Origin: Paenarthrobacter aurescens
GTDB taxonomy: Bacteria; Actinomycetota; Actinomycetes; Actinomycetales; Micrococcaceae
Assembly: GCF_041549525.1 (NCBI RefSeq)
Contig: NZ_CP157456.1
Location: forward strand, 2,046,001-2,110,000
DNA: 64,000 bases
Direction of reading: 5' to 3'
Part shown: positions 1 through 6,821 of the stretch, piece after piece
Position numbering within the stretch: the first letter of the stretch is position 1
Layout: each line of letters begins with the position of its first letter
The notes under the pieces: generated by a model
Seen by the model: the letters and a program-made list of their open reading frames with translations, nothing else
Databases searched by the model: none
What the model was told of the DNA's origin: nothing
Position numbers and translations under genes: made by a program

Positions 1-67
1 TGTTCACCACTTGGCCGATGGCGCGTGGTTGGGGATCTTCCGGGTGCACGTCAAAGAATCTGGCCAT
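1..67 (-). CDS. YciO/YrdC/Sua5-type protein, 5' end only (partial)
   Basis: Only the first 22 codons lie in the window; the gene continues beyond base 1. The translated start (MARFFDVHPEDPQPRAIGQV) resembles the N-terminus of the YciO branch of the Sua5/YrdC family. Sua5 makes threonylcarbamoyl-AMP for tRNA t6A; the role of YciO members is less settled. The ATG at 67-65 has no Shine-Dalgarno but lies 6 nt after TAGGCT (plus 79-74), so a leaderless mRNA is likely. The assignment rests on a short N-terminus recalled from related genomes. Confidence 0.6.
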   Translation of the reverse strand, partial: MARFFDVHPEDPQPRAIGQVVN

Positions 68-73
68 GGGAAG

Positions 74-79
74 AGCCTA
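74..79 (-). promoter_or_regulatory. -10 box of the YciO-like gene (leaderless)
   Basis: On the minus strand TAGGCT is followed by six bases (cttccc) and then ATG. Actinobacterial -10 boxes follow TANNNT, and transcription normally starts about 7 nt downstream, which would be the A of the start codon. No -35 element is obvious. Confidence 0.5.
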
Positions 80-87
80 CGACAAAG

Positions 88-954
88 CTAGGACAAGACG
101 TCCTTGTTGGAGAATTTTGCATAGGCCAGCGCGCCGCACACCGCGCTGTACCCGGCCTGGAGGAGCGCGTTCTCGCCGAACGATGTCCAGGAGATGGGTT
201 GCCGCAGCAGATCCGCGAAGCCCAGCCAGTGGTGGCTGAACAGCCAGGGATGCAGCCACTCAAGCTGGGGCAGGTTGTCAAGCACCTGGGAGACCACGGA
301 GAGCACTATCGTTGCGGCCATGGCGCCCACCGGCACGTCCGTGAAGGTGGAAATCAGCAGACCGATTGCTGAGAGGCCCAGCAGGGAAACGGTGATGTAG
401 GAGGCGATCAGCAAGGACCGCACAGCAGATTCGCCTACGCTGATGGTGTCCCCGGACAACAATGTCACCGGACCTACGGGGAAAAGTACGACGCCGGCCA
501 GGGCACCGGAGGCTGCCACGGTGGCGGTAGCGGCGCAACAGAACGCAACGGCCCCGGCATATTTCACCAGCAGCAGCCGTATCCGTCCTGCGGGAGCCAG
601 AAGAAGGTAACGCAGTGTCCCCAGGTTCGCCTCCCCGGCGATGGTGTCCCCGGCTACCACCCCCACAGTGAGGGGCAGGAAGAGGGGCACGCACACCACC
701 AAAGCCGTAACTGCAACAAAGAGGCCGTTCTGTGTGATGCGGTCCAGGAAGAGCGGCCCGCGGCCAGGGGCGGTGGGACGGGAAGATAGCTTGACGGCAA
801 CCGCAATCAGTATGGGCACGGCGGCGAGGGCAATCAGCATGGCCCAGGTACGCAAGCGACGAAACAGGACTTTCAGCTCCGAGCCGAGGAGCGCCCACCC
901 TGGGCCTGTACGGACCGAACTCTCCTGGGAAGGACCAGCAGTATTAGCCGACAA
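88..954 (-). CDS. ABC transporter permease subunit
   Basis: 288 aa integral membrane protein with about six hydrophobic segments, starting near residues 35-55 and including long helices around 75-100 and 135-160. It is the ABC-2 type permease expected to pair with the ATPase encoded just upstream. The start is a TTG at 954 that overlaps the ATPase stop by 11 nt, so translation is probably coupled. It is the last gene of a three-gene minus-strand operon. The substrate cannot be read from the sequence; ABC-2 systems of this layout often export drugs, lipids or peptides. Confidence 0.8.
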   Translation of the reverse strand: MSANTAGPSQESSVRTGPGWALLGSELKVLFRRLRTWAMLIALAAVPILIAVAVKLSSRPTAPGRGPLFLDRITQNGLFVAVTALVVCVPLFLPLTVGVVAGDTIAGEANLGTLRYLLLAPAGRIRLLLVKYAGAVAFCCAATATVAASGALAGVVLFPVGPVTLLSGDTISVGESAVRSLLIASYITVSLLGLSAIGLLISTFTDVPVGAMAATIVLSVVSQVLDNLPQLEWLHPWLFSHHWLGFADLLRQPISWTSFGENALLQAGYSAVCGALAYAKFSNKDVLS

Positions 955-1960
955 CGTCGAACCCCTCCCCGGTCAGGGAGACAAAACGCTCTTCCAGGCT
1001 TGCGTTCTCGACGGTGAAACCACGGATACCTACCCCATCAGCTACCAAAGCAGCCACTATTGCCTCGGGAAAGTGACCGTTGATCCCCGTCGCCATTACT
1101 GCCGTGTTTCCCCCTGTAAGGCCTGTTCCTGCTGCGTCGCCGGGAACCAGGCCAAGGCGCGTCAGGACGCGCGCCGCTGCGTCGACGTCGGGCGTTTGCA
1201 CCACAACGTGAGCCTGCCCGGCCGAGCGCAGTTCCTCCAGGGGCCCCTGGGCCACTAAACGTCCGGCGCTCATCACCCCCACATGCGAACACATCTGCTC
1301 CACCTCGGCAAGCAGGTGGCTGGAGACGAACACAGTGGTTCCCCCTGCTGCAAGGGATCGAACCAAGGTGCGGACTTCGCGGGTACCCTGCGGATCAAGG
1401 CCATTGGTTGGTTCGTCCAGAACCAGGAGTTTTCGTGGCCGAAGCATGGCGTTGGCCAGGCCGAGGCGCTGCTTCATGCCCAGGGAGTAGGCGCGAACTT
1501 TCTTTCCTGCCGCGTGGCTGAGGCCAACCCGCTCAAGGGCATCTTGAACGCGCACCCGCCTGGTGGATGAGGGAGCGTGGGGGTCGGCGGCGTCCAAGCG
1601 CATCAGGTTTCCCGTGCCGGACAGGAACGGGTAAAAGCCGGGCCCTTCCACCAACGCGCCCACATCCGGAAGGACGGAGGCCAACGCCTGCGGCATATCC
1701 CTGCCAAGAACGCGAACGTTCCCGCTGCTCGCTGATGCCAGTCCGAGCAGCACCCGGATAGTGGTGGTCTTACCCGATCCGTTGGGACCCAGGAACCCGA
1801 AGACCGAGCCACGGGGCACGGCGAGGTTGATGCCGTCCACGGCGGACCTGTGCCCGAACCGCTTCACCAACTGGTGAGTTTCGATCGCGAGGTCTGCTGG
1901 GTCACCAAGAGTTGCGCGTCCCGTTCCGCCCACAGAGGCAGCAGCCCCGGATTCGTTCAC
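944..1960 (-). CDS. ABC transporter ATP-binding protein
   Basis: 338 aa cytoplasmic ATPase. Walker A is GPNGSGKTTT near residues 59-68, the signature is YSLGMKQRLGLA, and Walker B is LLVLDEPTNGLDP, all intact. The C-terminal 100 residues form an extension typical of ABC-2/DrrA-like exporters. The start is GTG at 1960, sharing GTGA with the stop of the upstream LolA-like gene. It powers the permease encoded downstream. The neighbouring secreted LolA-like protein suggests a job at the cell surface, which is inference. Confidence 0.9.
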   Translation of the reverse strand: MNESGAAASVGGTGRATLGDPADLAIETHQLVKRFGHRSAVDGINLAVPRGSVFGFLGPNGSGKTTTIRVLLGLASASSGNVRVLGRDMPQALASVLPDVGALVEGPGFYPFLSGTGNLMRLDAADPHAPSSTRRVRVQDALERVGLSHAAGKKVRAYSLGMKQRLGLANAMLRPRKLLVLDEPTNGLDPQGTREVRTLVRSLAAGGTTVFVSSHLLAEVEQMCSHVGVMSAGRLVAQGPLEELRSAGQAHVVVQTPDVDAAARVLTRLGLVPGDAAGTGLTGGNTAVMATGINGHFPEAIVAALVADGVGIRGFTVENASLEERFVSLTGEGFDVVG

Positions 1961-3084
1961 TGGGCAGCGGCGGCTGACTGGAGCCGTTCCAACGGAACCA
2001 TGCCGGCATAGACCCGGCCGTCGTCGAGAATCAGTATGCTCAGCAGGCTGGTGGTCAAGGCCCGGCCCCCGCTAACGGGCTGCAGAGCTTGGGACAGCTG
2101 GGGATTGGACGTCAACTCAGTAGGCGCTGAACCAGCAGGCATGGCGACCACCGAATCCCAGCCCTTTCCGGAAACAGTGACGCCATGGTTGCGGGCAACC
2201 TGACCGGGGGAGCCGTGGCCCTCCGCTGGGTCCGCCGGCAGCGCCTTTTCAGGCAGTGGCTTCTTAGTGATCGTCTTCTCAGTGACCGTTTTCTCAGTGA
2301 CCGTGGCACCCTGCGGAGGGGTGAAATCGAATAATGCGGGGTCTGGCCTAGTCAGGTCCAGCTGGGTGTAGGCAAGTGAATAGGCTGGTTCAGCCTGGTC
2401 TTTGGCCCGTACCTCTACTGCCAGGGGCAGACCCGTCTCAGAGTCGACGTCGATGCTCACCGAATCCACCAGGGTAACTGAACTGCGCGGGTTCAGGACC
2501 AGAGAGTAGACGCTCCGGCCCGCTACCGATGACGTCCCGGCAACCGTGACCTCCGTGGTGGCATCAACGGCCGCGAGGAAGCGGGCGGCCATGGCCTCCG
2601 GGGTGGGGATGGCCTGGCTATCCGCCTTCGGAGTGGGTTCGTCAGGGATGGGCAAGTCCGGCGTCGGCACGCTCAGATGTGTTGCGCTGTTGTCTTTTGA
2701 GTTGTAGAACCATGCGTCCTGGCCATTTATGACGATGTCGCGTTCGGCCATGCGGTCCAAAATCTGCAGCCGCGCCTTCAATGGGCCGTCTACATAGATC
2801 CTTGCCGTATGGGAACCGGTGAGGAATTCCAGTGCAGAAGCAGCATCCGGACCAGTGCCAGGGCTCGAGGCCGGCAGCTCGGGAAGTCCCAGCCCGGCAT
2901 TCTGCTCCACGGTTCCGGATAACGCCCGCACCTGGGTGCGCGCAACCATGGCAAGGATTTCTTCAGGGCTCTTGGGCGGCAGGGAAACACTGGCGCCGGC
3001 TTGGACTGAGCCGAACACCACCGCAATCGCCAAGGCAAGGGGAATCAACAGAGCTGGCACCCACCGCTGCCTGGCCCGCGTCAT
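1957..3084 (-). CDS. LolA/RseB-fold exported protein (DUF2092-like)
   Basis: 375 aa with an N-terminal signal or anchor (residues 8-32, WVPALLIPLALAIAVVFGSV). The middle resembles the LolA/LolB/RseB fold family of outer-membrane-lipoprotein-sorting-like proteins, which occur in actinobacteria without an outer membrane and bind lipids or peptides. Residues around 260-285 hold a lysine-rich tandem five-residue repeat (TVTEK, TVTEK, TITKK, PLPEK). The ATG at 3084 is preferred; a TTG at 3093 is in frame. It is first in the operon with the ABC ATPase and permease and may supply or regulate them. Fold assignment is moderate, function unknown. Confidence 0.7.
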   Translation of the reverse strand: MTRARQRWVPALLIPLALAIAVVFGSVQAGASVSLPPKSPEEILAMVARTQVRALSGTVEQNAGLGLPELPASSPGTGPDAASALEFLTGSHTARIYVDGPLKARLQILDRMAERDIVINGQDAWFYNSKDNSATHLSVPTPDLPIPDEPTPKADSQAIPTPEAMAARFLAAVDATTEVTVAGTSSVAGRSVYSLVLNPRSSVTLVDSVSIDVDSETGLPLAVEVRAKDQAEPAYSLAYTQLDLTRPDPALFDFTPPQGATVTEKTVTEKTITKKPLPEKALPADPAEGHGSPGQVARNHGVTVSGKGWDSVVAMPAGSAPTELTSNPQLSQALQPVSGGRALTTSLLSILILDDGRVYAGMVPLERLQSAAAAQ

Positions 3085-3086
3085 GG

Positions 3087-3113
3087 TTACCAACCACCGC
3101 TCGTGAGAGGCAT
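3087..3113 (-). CDS. Possible 8-aa leaderless leader peptide
   Basis: ATG at 3113 begins six bases after TAGTCT (3125-3120) and opens an 8-codon ORF, MPLTSGGW, whose TAA ends 2 nt before the ATG of the LolA-like gene. If the transcript is leaderless, ribosomes loaded at this ATG would end next to the real start. Size alone gives no coding proof; the promoter geometry is the only support. Confidence 0.35.
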   Translation of the reverse strand: MPLTSGGW

Positions 3114-3119
3114 GAGACC

Positions 3120-3125
3120 AGACTA
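3120..3125 (-). promoter_or_regulatory. -10 box for the LolA-like/ABC operon
   Basis: TAGTCT on the minus strand, 50 nt downstream of the nagK-like stop codon and 35 nt upstream of the LolA-like ATG. It gives the ABC operon its own promoter separate from the kinase gene. Confidence 0.45.
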
Positions 3126-3175
3126 CTCCGGTTGGCTGAAGCGATCACCTGTCCGCTGCTCCAGAAGCTGCGGCT

Positions 3176-4105
3176 TCAATTCCTGATCAGCTGACGAGCC
3201 AATTCCACCGCACCATGAACCGGGGGCTGGGCCAAAATTCGGATGGAGGAAGGATCTTCCAAGGACACCTTGCGGGCCACTGCTCCGGCCAGTTGGCTCT
3301 GATTCACCAGCAGGGCCCCGGCCATCACCAATGGCAGATCCAATCCCAGTTCACCCATGACCTGCCGTGCCAGCGTGGCCAGTGAATGCGCGGCCTCAGC
3401 CTGGATCCGCAGGGCTGCAGGATCACCCTCCGCTGCCAGATCCAGAACGAGGGGAGCCAAACCTGCCCAATGGTCGGGTTCGGGTTTGGCATAGAAGGAG
3501 TCCATAAGCTGCAACGCATCCACGTTTGCCGTGGCAGACATCAAGGCCTTGACCAGGGTCCCAGGTTCAAGTCCGGCGTAGTATTCGCGCAGGGCCTCGC
3601 GGACGGCGTCCCGCACCACGGAGTAGCCGCCACCCTCATCACCCAACAGGTAGCCATATCCTCCGCTGCGGGCCTCGCGTCCGTCACGGTTCCGTCCCCA
3701 GGCCACCGAGCCGGTGCCCGCTACAACCACAGCTCCGACGTCCAGCCCGGCTGCAGCCAGCACAATCCGGGTGTCATGCACCACCTCGATCCTGGCACCG
3801 GGGAAATGCTCCGTGAGCAGGGCAGACAATACGGCGCGGCTTGCCGGTGTGTCTGCCCCGGCCGCTCCTGCACATACGGCCTCGATTCCCCCACCCACGC
3901 TTGCTGCGATCCGGCGAAGTACGGCGTCGGCTCCCTGGTGTCCCACCGAGGAGAGGTTGGCGCTGGCTTCGGTGATTTCGACGCCGGTGCCACCGGGGGC
4001 GCGCGTGTCGCTTTGTGCTGGATCGCCTTGGGCTGCGTCGGAGCGCACGGCGTGCGTTTTTGAGCCGCCAATATGCAGGCCGAGGACAGCGGGGCTCACA
4101 GGCAT
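3176..4105 (-). CDS. N-acetylglucosamine kinase-like protein (BadF/BadG/BcrA/BcrD ATPase family)
   Basis: 309 aa, the usual size for sugar kinases of the ASKHA superfamily. The phosphate-1 loop is LGLHIGGSKTHAV (residues 8-20), phosphate-2 is VVVAGTGSVAWG, and GDEGGGYSVVRDAVREAL is typical of the family. Its likely reaction is ATP-dependent phosphorylation of N-acetylglucosamine or a related amino sugar. ATG 4105 is chosen because the family motif begins at once and ggcgga precedes it. The family Asp in phosphate-1 is replaced by His (codon 4075-4073). It is divergent from a DasR-like regulator with two dre-like operators between them, consistent with amino-sugar control. Confidence 0.75.
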   Translation of the reverse strand: MPVSPAVLGLHIGGSKTHAVRSDAAQGDPAQSDTRAPGGTGVEITEASANLSSVGHQGADAVLRRIAASVGGGIEAVCAGAAGADTPASRAVLSALLTEHFPGARIEVVHDTRIVLAAAGLDVGAVVVAGTGSVAWGRNRDGREARSGGYGYLLGDEGGGYSVVRDAVREALREYYAGLEPGTLVKALMSATANVDALQLMDSFYAKPEPDHWAGLAPLVLDLAAEGDPAALRIQAEAAHSLATLARQVMGELGLDLPLVMAGALLVNQSQLAGAVARKVSLEDPSSIRILAQPPVHGAVELARQLIRN

Positions 4106-4230
4106 TCCGCCGGTTTGTTGCTGGTTCGCTGTATATTCTCCAACGGACGGTCCTTTGTTTCGAGTGCGGACTTTCTGACCAACATAGACCCCGGAACATC
4201 CGGTTCGCACCAGTGATGGCCTTCGGAAGC

Positions 4231-4248
4231 GGTTGGTGCAGACCAACC
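4231..4248. promoter_or_regulatory. dre-like operator 1 (DasR/NagR-type GntR site)
   Basis: GGTTGGTGCAGACCAACC: two perfect 7-bp inverted arms around GCAG. It closely matches the published DasR/NagR-type pattern (A)TTGGTCTAGACCAA(T). It lies in the divergent region between the kinase and the GntR/UTRA gene. Confidence 0.7.
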
Positions 4249-4255
4249 GGGTCAA

Positions 4256-4273
4256 CATTGGCATAGACCAATG
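4256..4273. promoter_or_regulatory. dre-like operator 2 (DasR/NagR-type GntR site)
   Basis: CATTGGCATAGACCAATG: 6-bp perfect inverted arms around CATAGA. Its centre is 25 bp from operator 1 and it lies 27 bp before the GntR start, so it is placed for autoregulation. Confidence 0.7.
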
Positions 4274-4299
4274 ATCTTGTCCATAAGTAGGATGCCAAT

Positions 4300-5022
4300 A
4301 TGTCCAGCGATTCCACCCCGGCAACCCCCAAGTATTACCTCTTGAAAACTGAGGTACTTGGGCTCATATCGGGTCTCCATCCGGGGACGCTCATTCCCAC
4401 TGAGCGTGCGCTGGCGGAAAAATACGGCACCTCCCGGACCACGGTCAGGCAGGCGATCAGCGAACTGGTTGCCGAGGGAAAACTGGGCCGCATCCAAGGC
4501 CACGGTACATTCGTGGCCCCACCGAAGGTGACCCACGTTCGCCAACTGACATCCTTCTCCGATGATGCACGCGCCCAAGGCCTGAAGGCGGACTCTACGT
4601 TGATTGCCCTCGATGTGGTGGCTGCAGATGCTGACGTTGCCGCCCACCTGGAGCTGGACCAAGGCGGATCCGTTACACGGCTGGAGCGCCTCCGCCTGAT
4701 TGAGGGTGAGCCCTTGGCGCATGAAATCGCGTGGCTTCCGGGCAAGCTGCGCCGGTTCCAGTCCAGCCTGGCCTCAGCGGGCTCGCTCTACGCCGTGCTC
4801 TCTGACACTTATGGGATCCGCATTACCGATGTTGAAGACACTGTGGAAACCGCGCTGGCCGGCCCTGAAGACGTGAGGTTGCTCGGAATCGAAATGGGCG
4901 CACCGTTGCTGGTGGTCCACCGCCTGGCCCGCGATGCGTCCGGCGCTGCGATTGAGTGGACCCGCAGCGCATTCCGCGGTGACAGGTTCCGTTTCGTTTC
5001 AAGCATGAAGGCTGGTTACTGA
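4300..5022 (+). CDS. GntR-family regulator with UTRA domain (DasR/NagR-like)
   Basis: 240 aa. An N-terminal winged helix (about residues 8-75, with LIPTERALAEKYGTSRTTVRQAISEL) is followed by a UTRA effector domain (about 95-235) that in DasR/NagR binds phosphorylated amino sugars. ATG 4300 follows taggat. It is divergent from the N-acetylglucosamine kinase-like gene and preceded by two dre-like palindromes, so it probably represses both itself and the kinase until amino-sugar phosphates accumulate. The family and operator type are well established; regulation here is inferred. The IclR gene begins 1 nt after its stop. Confidence 0.88.
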   Translation: MSSDSTPATPKYYLLKTEVLGLISGLHPGTLIPTERALAEKYGTSRTTVRQAISELVAEGKLGRIQGHGTFVAPPKVTHVRQLTSFSDDARAQGLKADSTLIALDVVAADADVAAHLELDQGGSVTRLERLRLIEGEPLAHEIAWLPGKLRRFQSSLASAGSLYAVLSDTYGIRITDVEDTVETALAGPEDVRLLGIEMGAPLLVVHRLARDASGAAIEWTRSAFRGDRFRFVSSMKAGY

Positions 5023-5023
5023 G

Positions 5024-5818
5024 GTGGCCAATTCTTCTTCGGGTGAGTCCGTCATCCGCCGGGTGGTGCGCCTGGTAGGAGCATTCGACGACGCCCACCG
5101 CACCATGAGCGTGGCAACGTTGGCGCGTCGTTCCGGGCTTCCGGTGACAACCACCTACCGCTTGGTGGACGAGCTCCTGGGTGAAGGCCTGCTGGAACGC
5201 GAAGCCAACGCAGAAGTGCGGATCGGCACCCGCCTTTGGGAGCTGGTCTCCAGGAGCTCACGGATGGTTGGCCTGCGTGAAGCCGCCTTGCCGTTTATGG
5301 AAGACGTCCAATCGGTGGTCCAGCATTCCACCACACTGGGGATCCTGGATTCCGATGAAGTCCTTTACATCGAGCGCATCGGCTCCCGCGACTCCATGGT
5401 TGACATCACCAAGGTGGCCGGCCGCCTGCCGGTGCACGCAACATCCTCTGGCTTGGTGCTGATGGCTTACTCTCCACCTGCCTACCAGGACCTGTTTCTG
5501 TCACGGACCTTGGAAAAGTTCACTGACGCCACCCTGACAGAACCTGCCGAACTGCGCAGACACCTGGCCGGAATCCGCCAACGCGGCTTCGCCTCCATGC
5601 CCGGGATCATCGTCCCCGAGTCCAGCGGAATCGCTGTTCCCGTGTTCGGCCGGACAAACACGGTAGTTGCGGCGCTCAGCGTGGTGGTTCCCAGAAACGA
5701 GGAAAACCCTGCCGCCCGGGTGCCTGTCCTGATGACGGCAGCACGCGGAATCTCCCGCGCCTTGGGGTGGCGCGGAGAACTCAAGGGCGCCCTCCGGCAA
5801 AGCAACGGAAGTATCTGA
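5024..5818 (+). CDS. IclR-family transcriptional regulator
   Basis: 264 aa. N-terminal winged helix (residues 8-70, TLARRSGLPVTTTYRLVDEL) and C-terminal IclR effector domain (about 85-255, with ERIGSRDSMVDITKVAGRLPVHATSSG). The start is GTG one base after the stop of the GntR/UTRA gene, so the two are translationally coupled although they may serve different pathways. It precedes the SDR/flavoprotein/MHS-transporter operon and is the best candidate for its local regulator. IclR proteins typically sense small aromatic or carboxylic acids. The inducer is unknown. Confidence 0.9.
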   Translation: MANSSSGESVIRRVVRLVGAFDDAHRTMSVATLARRSGLPVTTTYRLVDELLGEGLLEREANAEVRIGTRLWELVSRSSRMVGLREAALPFMEDVQSVVQHSTTLGILDSDEVLYIERIGSRDSMVDITKVAGRLPVHATSSGLVLMAYSPPAYQDLFLSRTLEKFTDATLTEPAELRRHLAGIRQRGFASMPGIIVPESSGIAVPVFGRTNTVVAALSVVVPRNEENPAARVPVLMTAARGISRALGWRGELKGALRQSNGSI

Positions 5819-5840
5819 TTCCCATTCATCGGTAACGCTG

Positions 5841-5877
5841 TGGTTCCACTCACAGGCTCGCTGAGAGAGTGGAATCA
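5841..5877. promoter_or_regulatory. Inverted repeat upstream of the SDR operon, possible IclR operator
   Basis: TGGTTCCACTC (5841-5851) and GAGTGGAATCA (5867-5877) are inverted with one mismatch in 11. The left arm itself holds GTGG-TT-CCAC. It sits just after iclR and about 110 bp before the SDR gene. It could be the operator of the adjacent IclR protein or a weak terminator hairpin for iclR; no T-run follows, which favours an operator. Confidence 0.4.
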
Positions 5878-5988
5878 CGCAGGGCAACTCGCCCGGTCAC
5901 CACACCAAGCGGCCCACAGGGGTCCATTCCGTGCTGCCCTGCATCCAACTGAGGTTTCAGCAGCCGCAAAGCCGCGGCAGGAGGAGTT

Positions 5989-6777
5989 GTGGTGGAAACA
6001 GCAACGCAGGCAGGAAAAAAGTCCCCGGAAGGGCGGATGGCAGGCAAGGTTGCCGTAGTCACCGGAGGCAGGGGAGACCTGGGCAGCGCCACGGCAAGGT
6101 TGCTCGCCGACCACGGCGCAACAGTGGCCAGCCTGGACCGTGCAGGAACACCTGCTGTGGGCGTCCACCCACGTATCACTGAGTACGACGTCGATGTCAC
6201 TGACGAATCCAGCGTGATGGAAACAATCCGCACCCTCGAAGCGAAGCACGGAAGCACTGACGTCCTGGTCAATGCGGCGGGAATCATCGGCCCTGCAGGG
6301 GCCAGCCACACAGCCACTGTGGACGATTTCAATGTCATCTTCGATGTCAACGTCAAGGGCGTCTGGCTCATGACCAAGCACATAGTACCGGGGATGATTC
6401 GCCAGGAGTCAGGGAGCATCATCAACTTTTCCTCTATTCACGGTCTGACCGGTGGACGGAATGTCCCCCTGTACCACGCCACCAAGGGCGCTGTCCGGCT
6501 CCTCAGCAAATCGGACGCGGCAGCATACGGCGCCCACGGGATCAGAGTTAACTCCATACACCCCGGCTCAATGAACACCCGGATGAGCCGCCGCTCGGCA
6601 GAACAATCGGACATCGGGGCCGAGGCCTACTACAAGCAGCTGGTCGGTGGAAACCCGCTTCCCCGGCAGGGCGAACCTGACGAGATCGCCTACGGGGTCC
6701 TCTACCTGGCCTCCGATGAATCCAGGTTCACCACCGGTTCAGAGCTTGTCATCGACGGCGGCTACACCGCGGTCTAA
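5989..6777 (+). CDS. Short-chain dehydrogenase/reductase (SDR)
   Basis: 262 aa classical SDR, an NAD(P)-dependent oxidoreductase. The cofactor motif is TGGRGDLG (residues 23-30), with NAAGIIGP and the catalytic Ser in FSSIHG and Tyr-x3-Lys in YHATK. The Asp after the second strand (SLDRAG) suggests a preference for NAD(H). GTG 5989 follows gcaggagga; an ATG at 6037 would remove 16 residues. It is the first gene of a catabolic operon with a flavin dehydrogenase, a Dabb protein and a transporter, and probably oxidises a secondary alcohol. The substrate is unknown. Confidence 0.88.
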   Translation: MVETATQAGKKSPEGRMAGKVAVVTGGRGDLGSATARLLADHGATVASLDRAGTPAVGVHPRITEYDVDVTDESSVMETIRTLEAKHGSTDVLVNAAGIIGPAGASHTATVDDFNVIFDVNVKGVWLMTKHIVPGMIRQESGSIINFSSIHGLTGGRNVPLYHATKGAVRLLSKSDAAAYGAHGIRVNSIHPGSMNTRMSRRSAEQSDIGAEAYYKQLVGGNPLPRQGEPDEIAYGVLYLASDESRFTTGSELVIDGGYTAV

Positions 6778-6821
6778 GCCGGACCACCCCCATGACTCCA
6801 CAGCAATTGAGAGGTACCACC

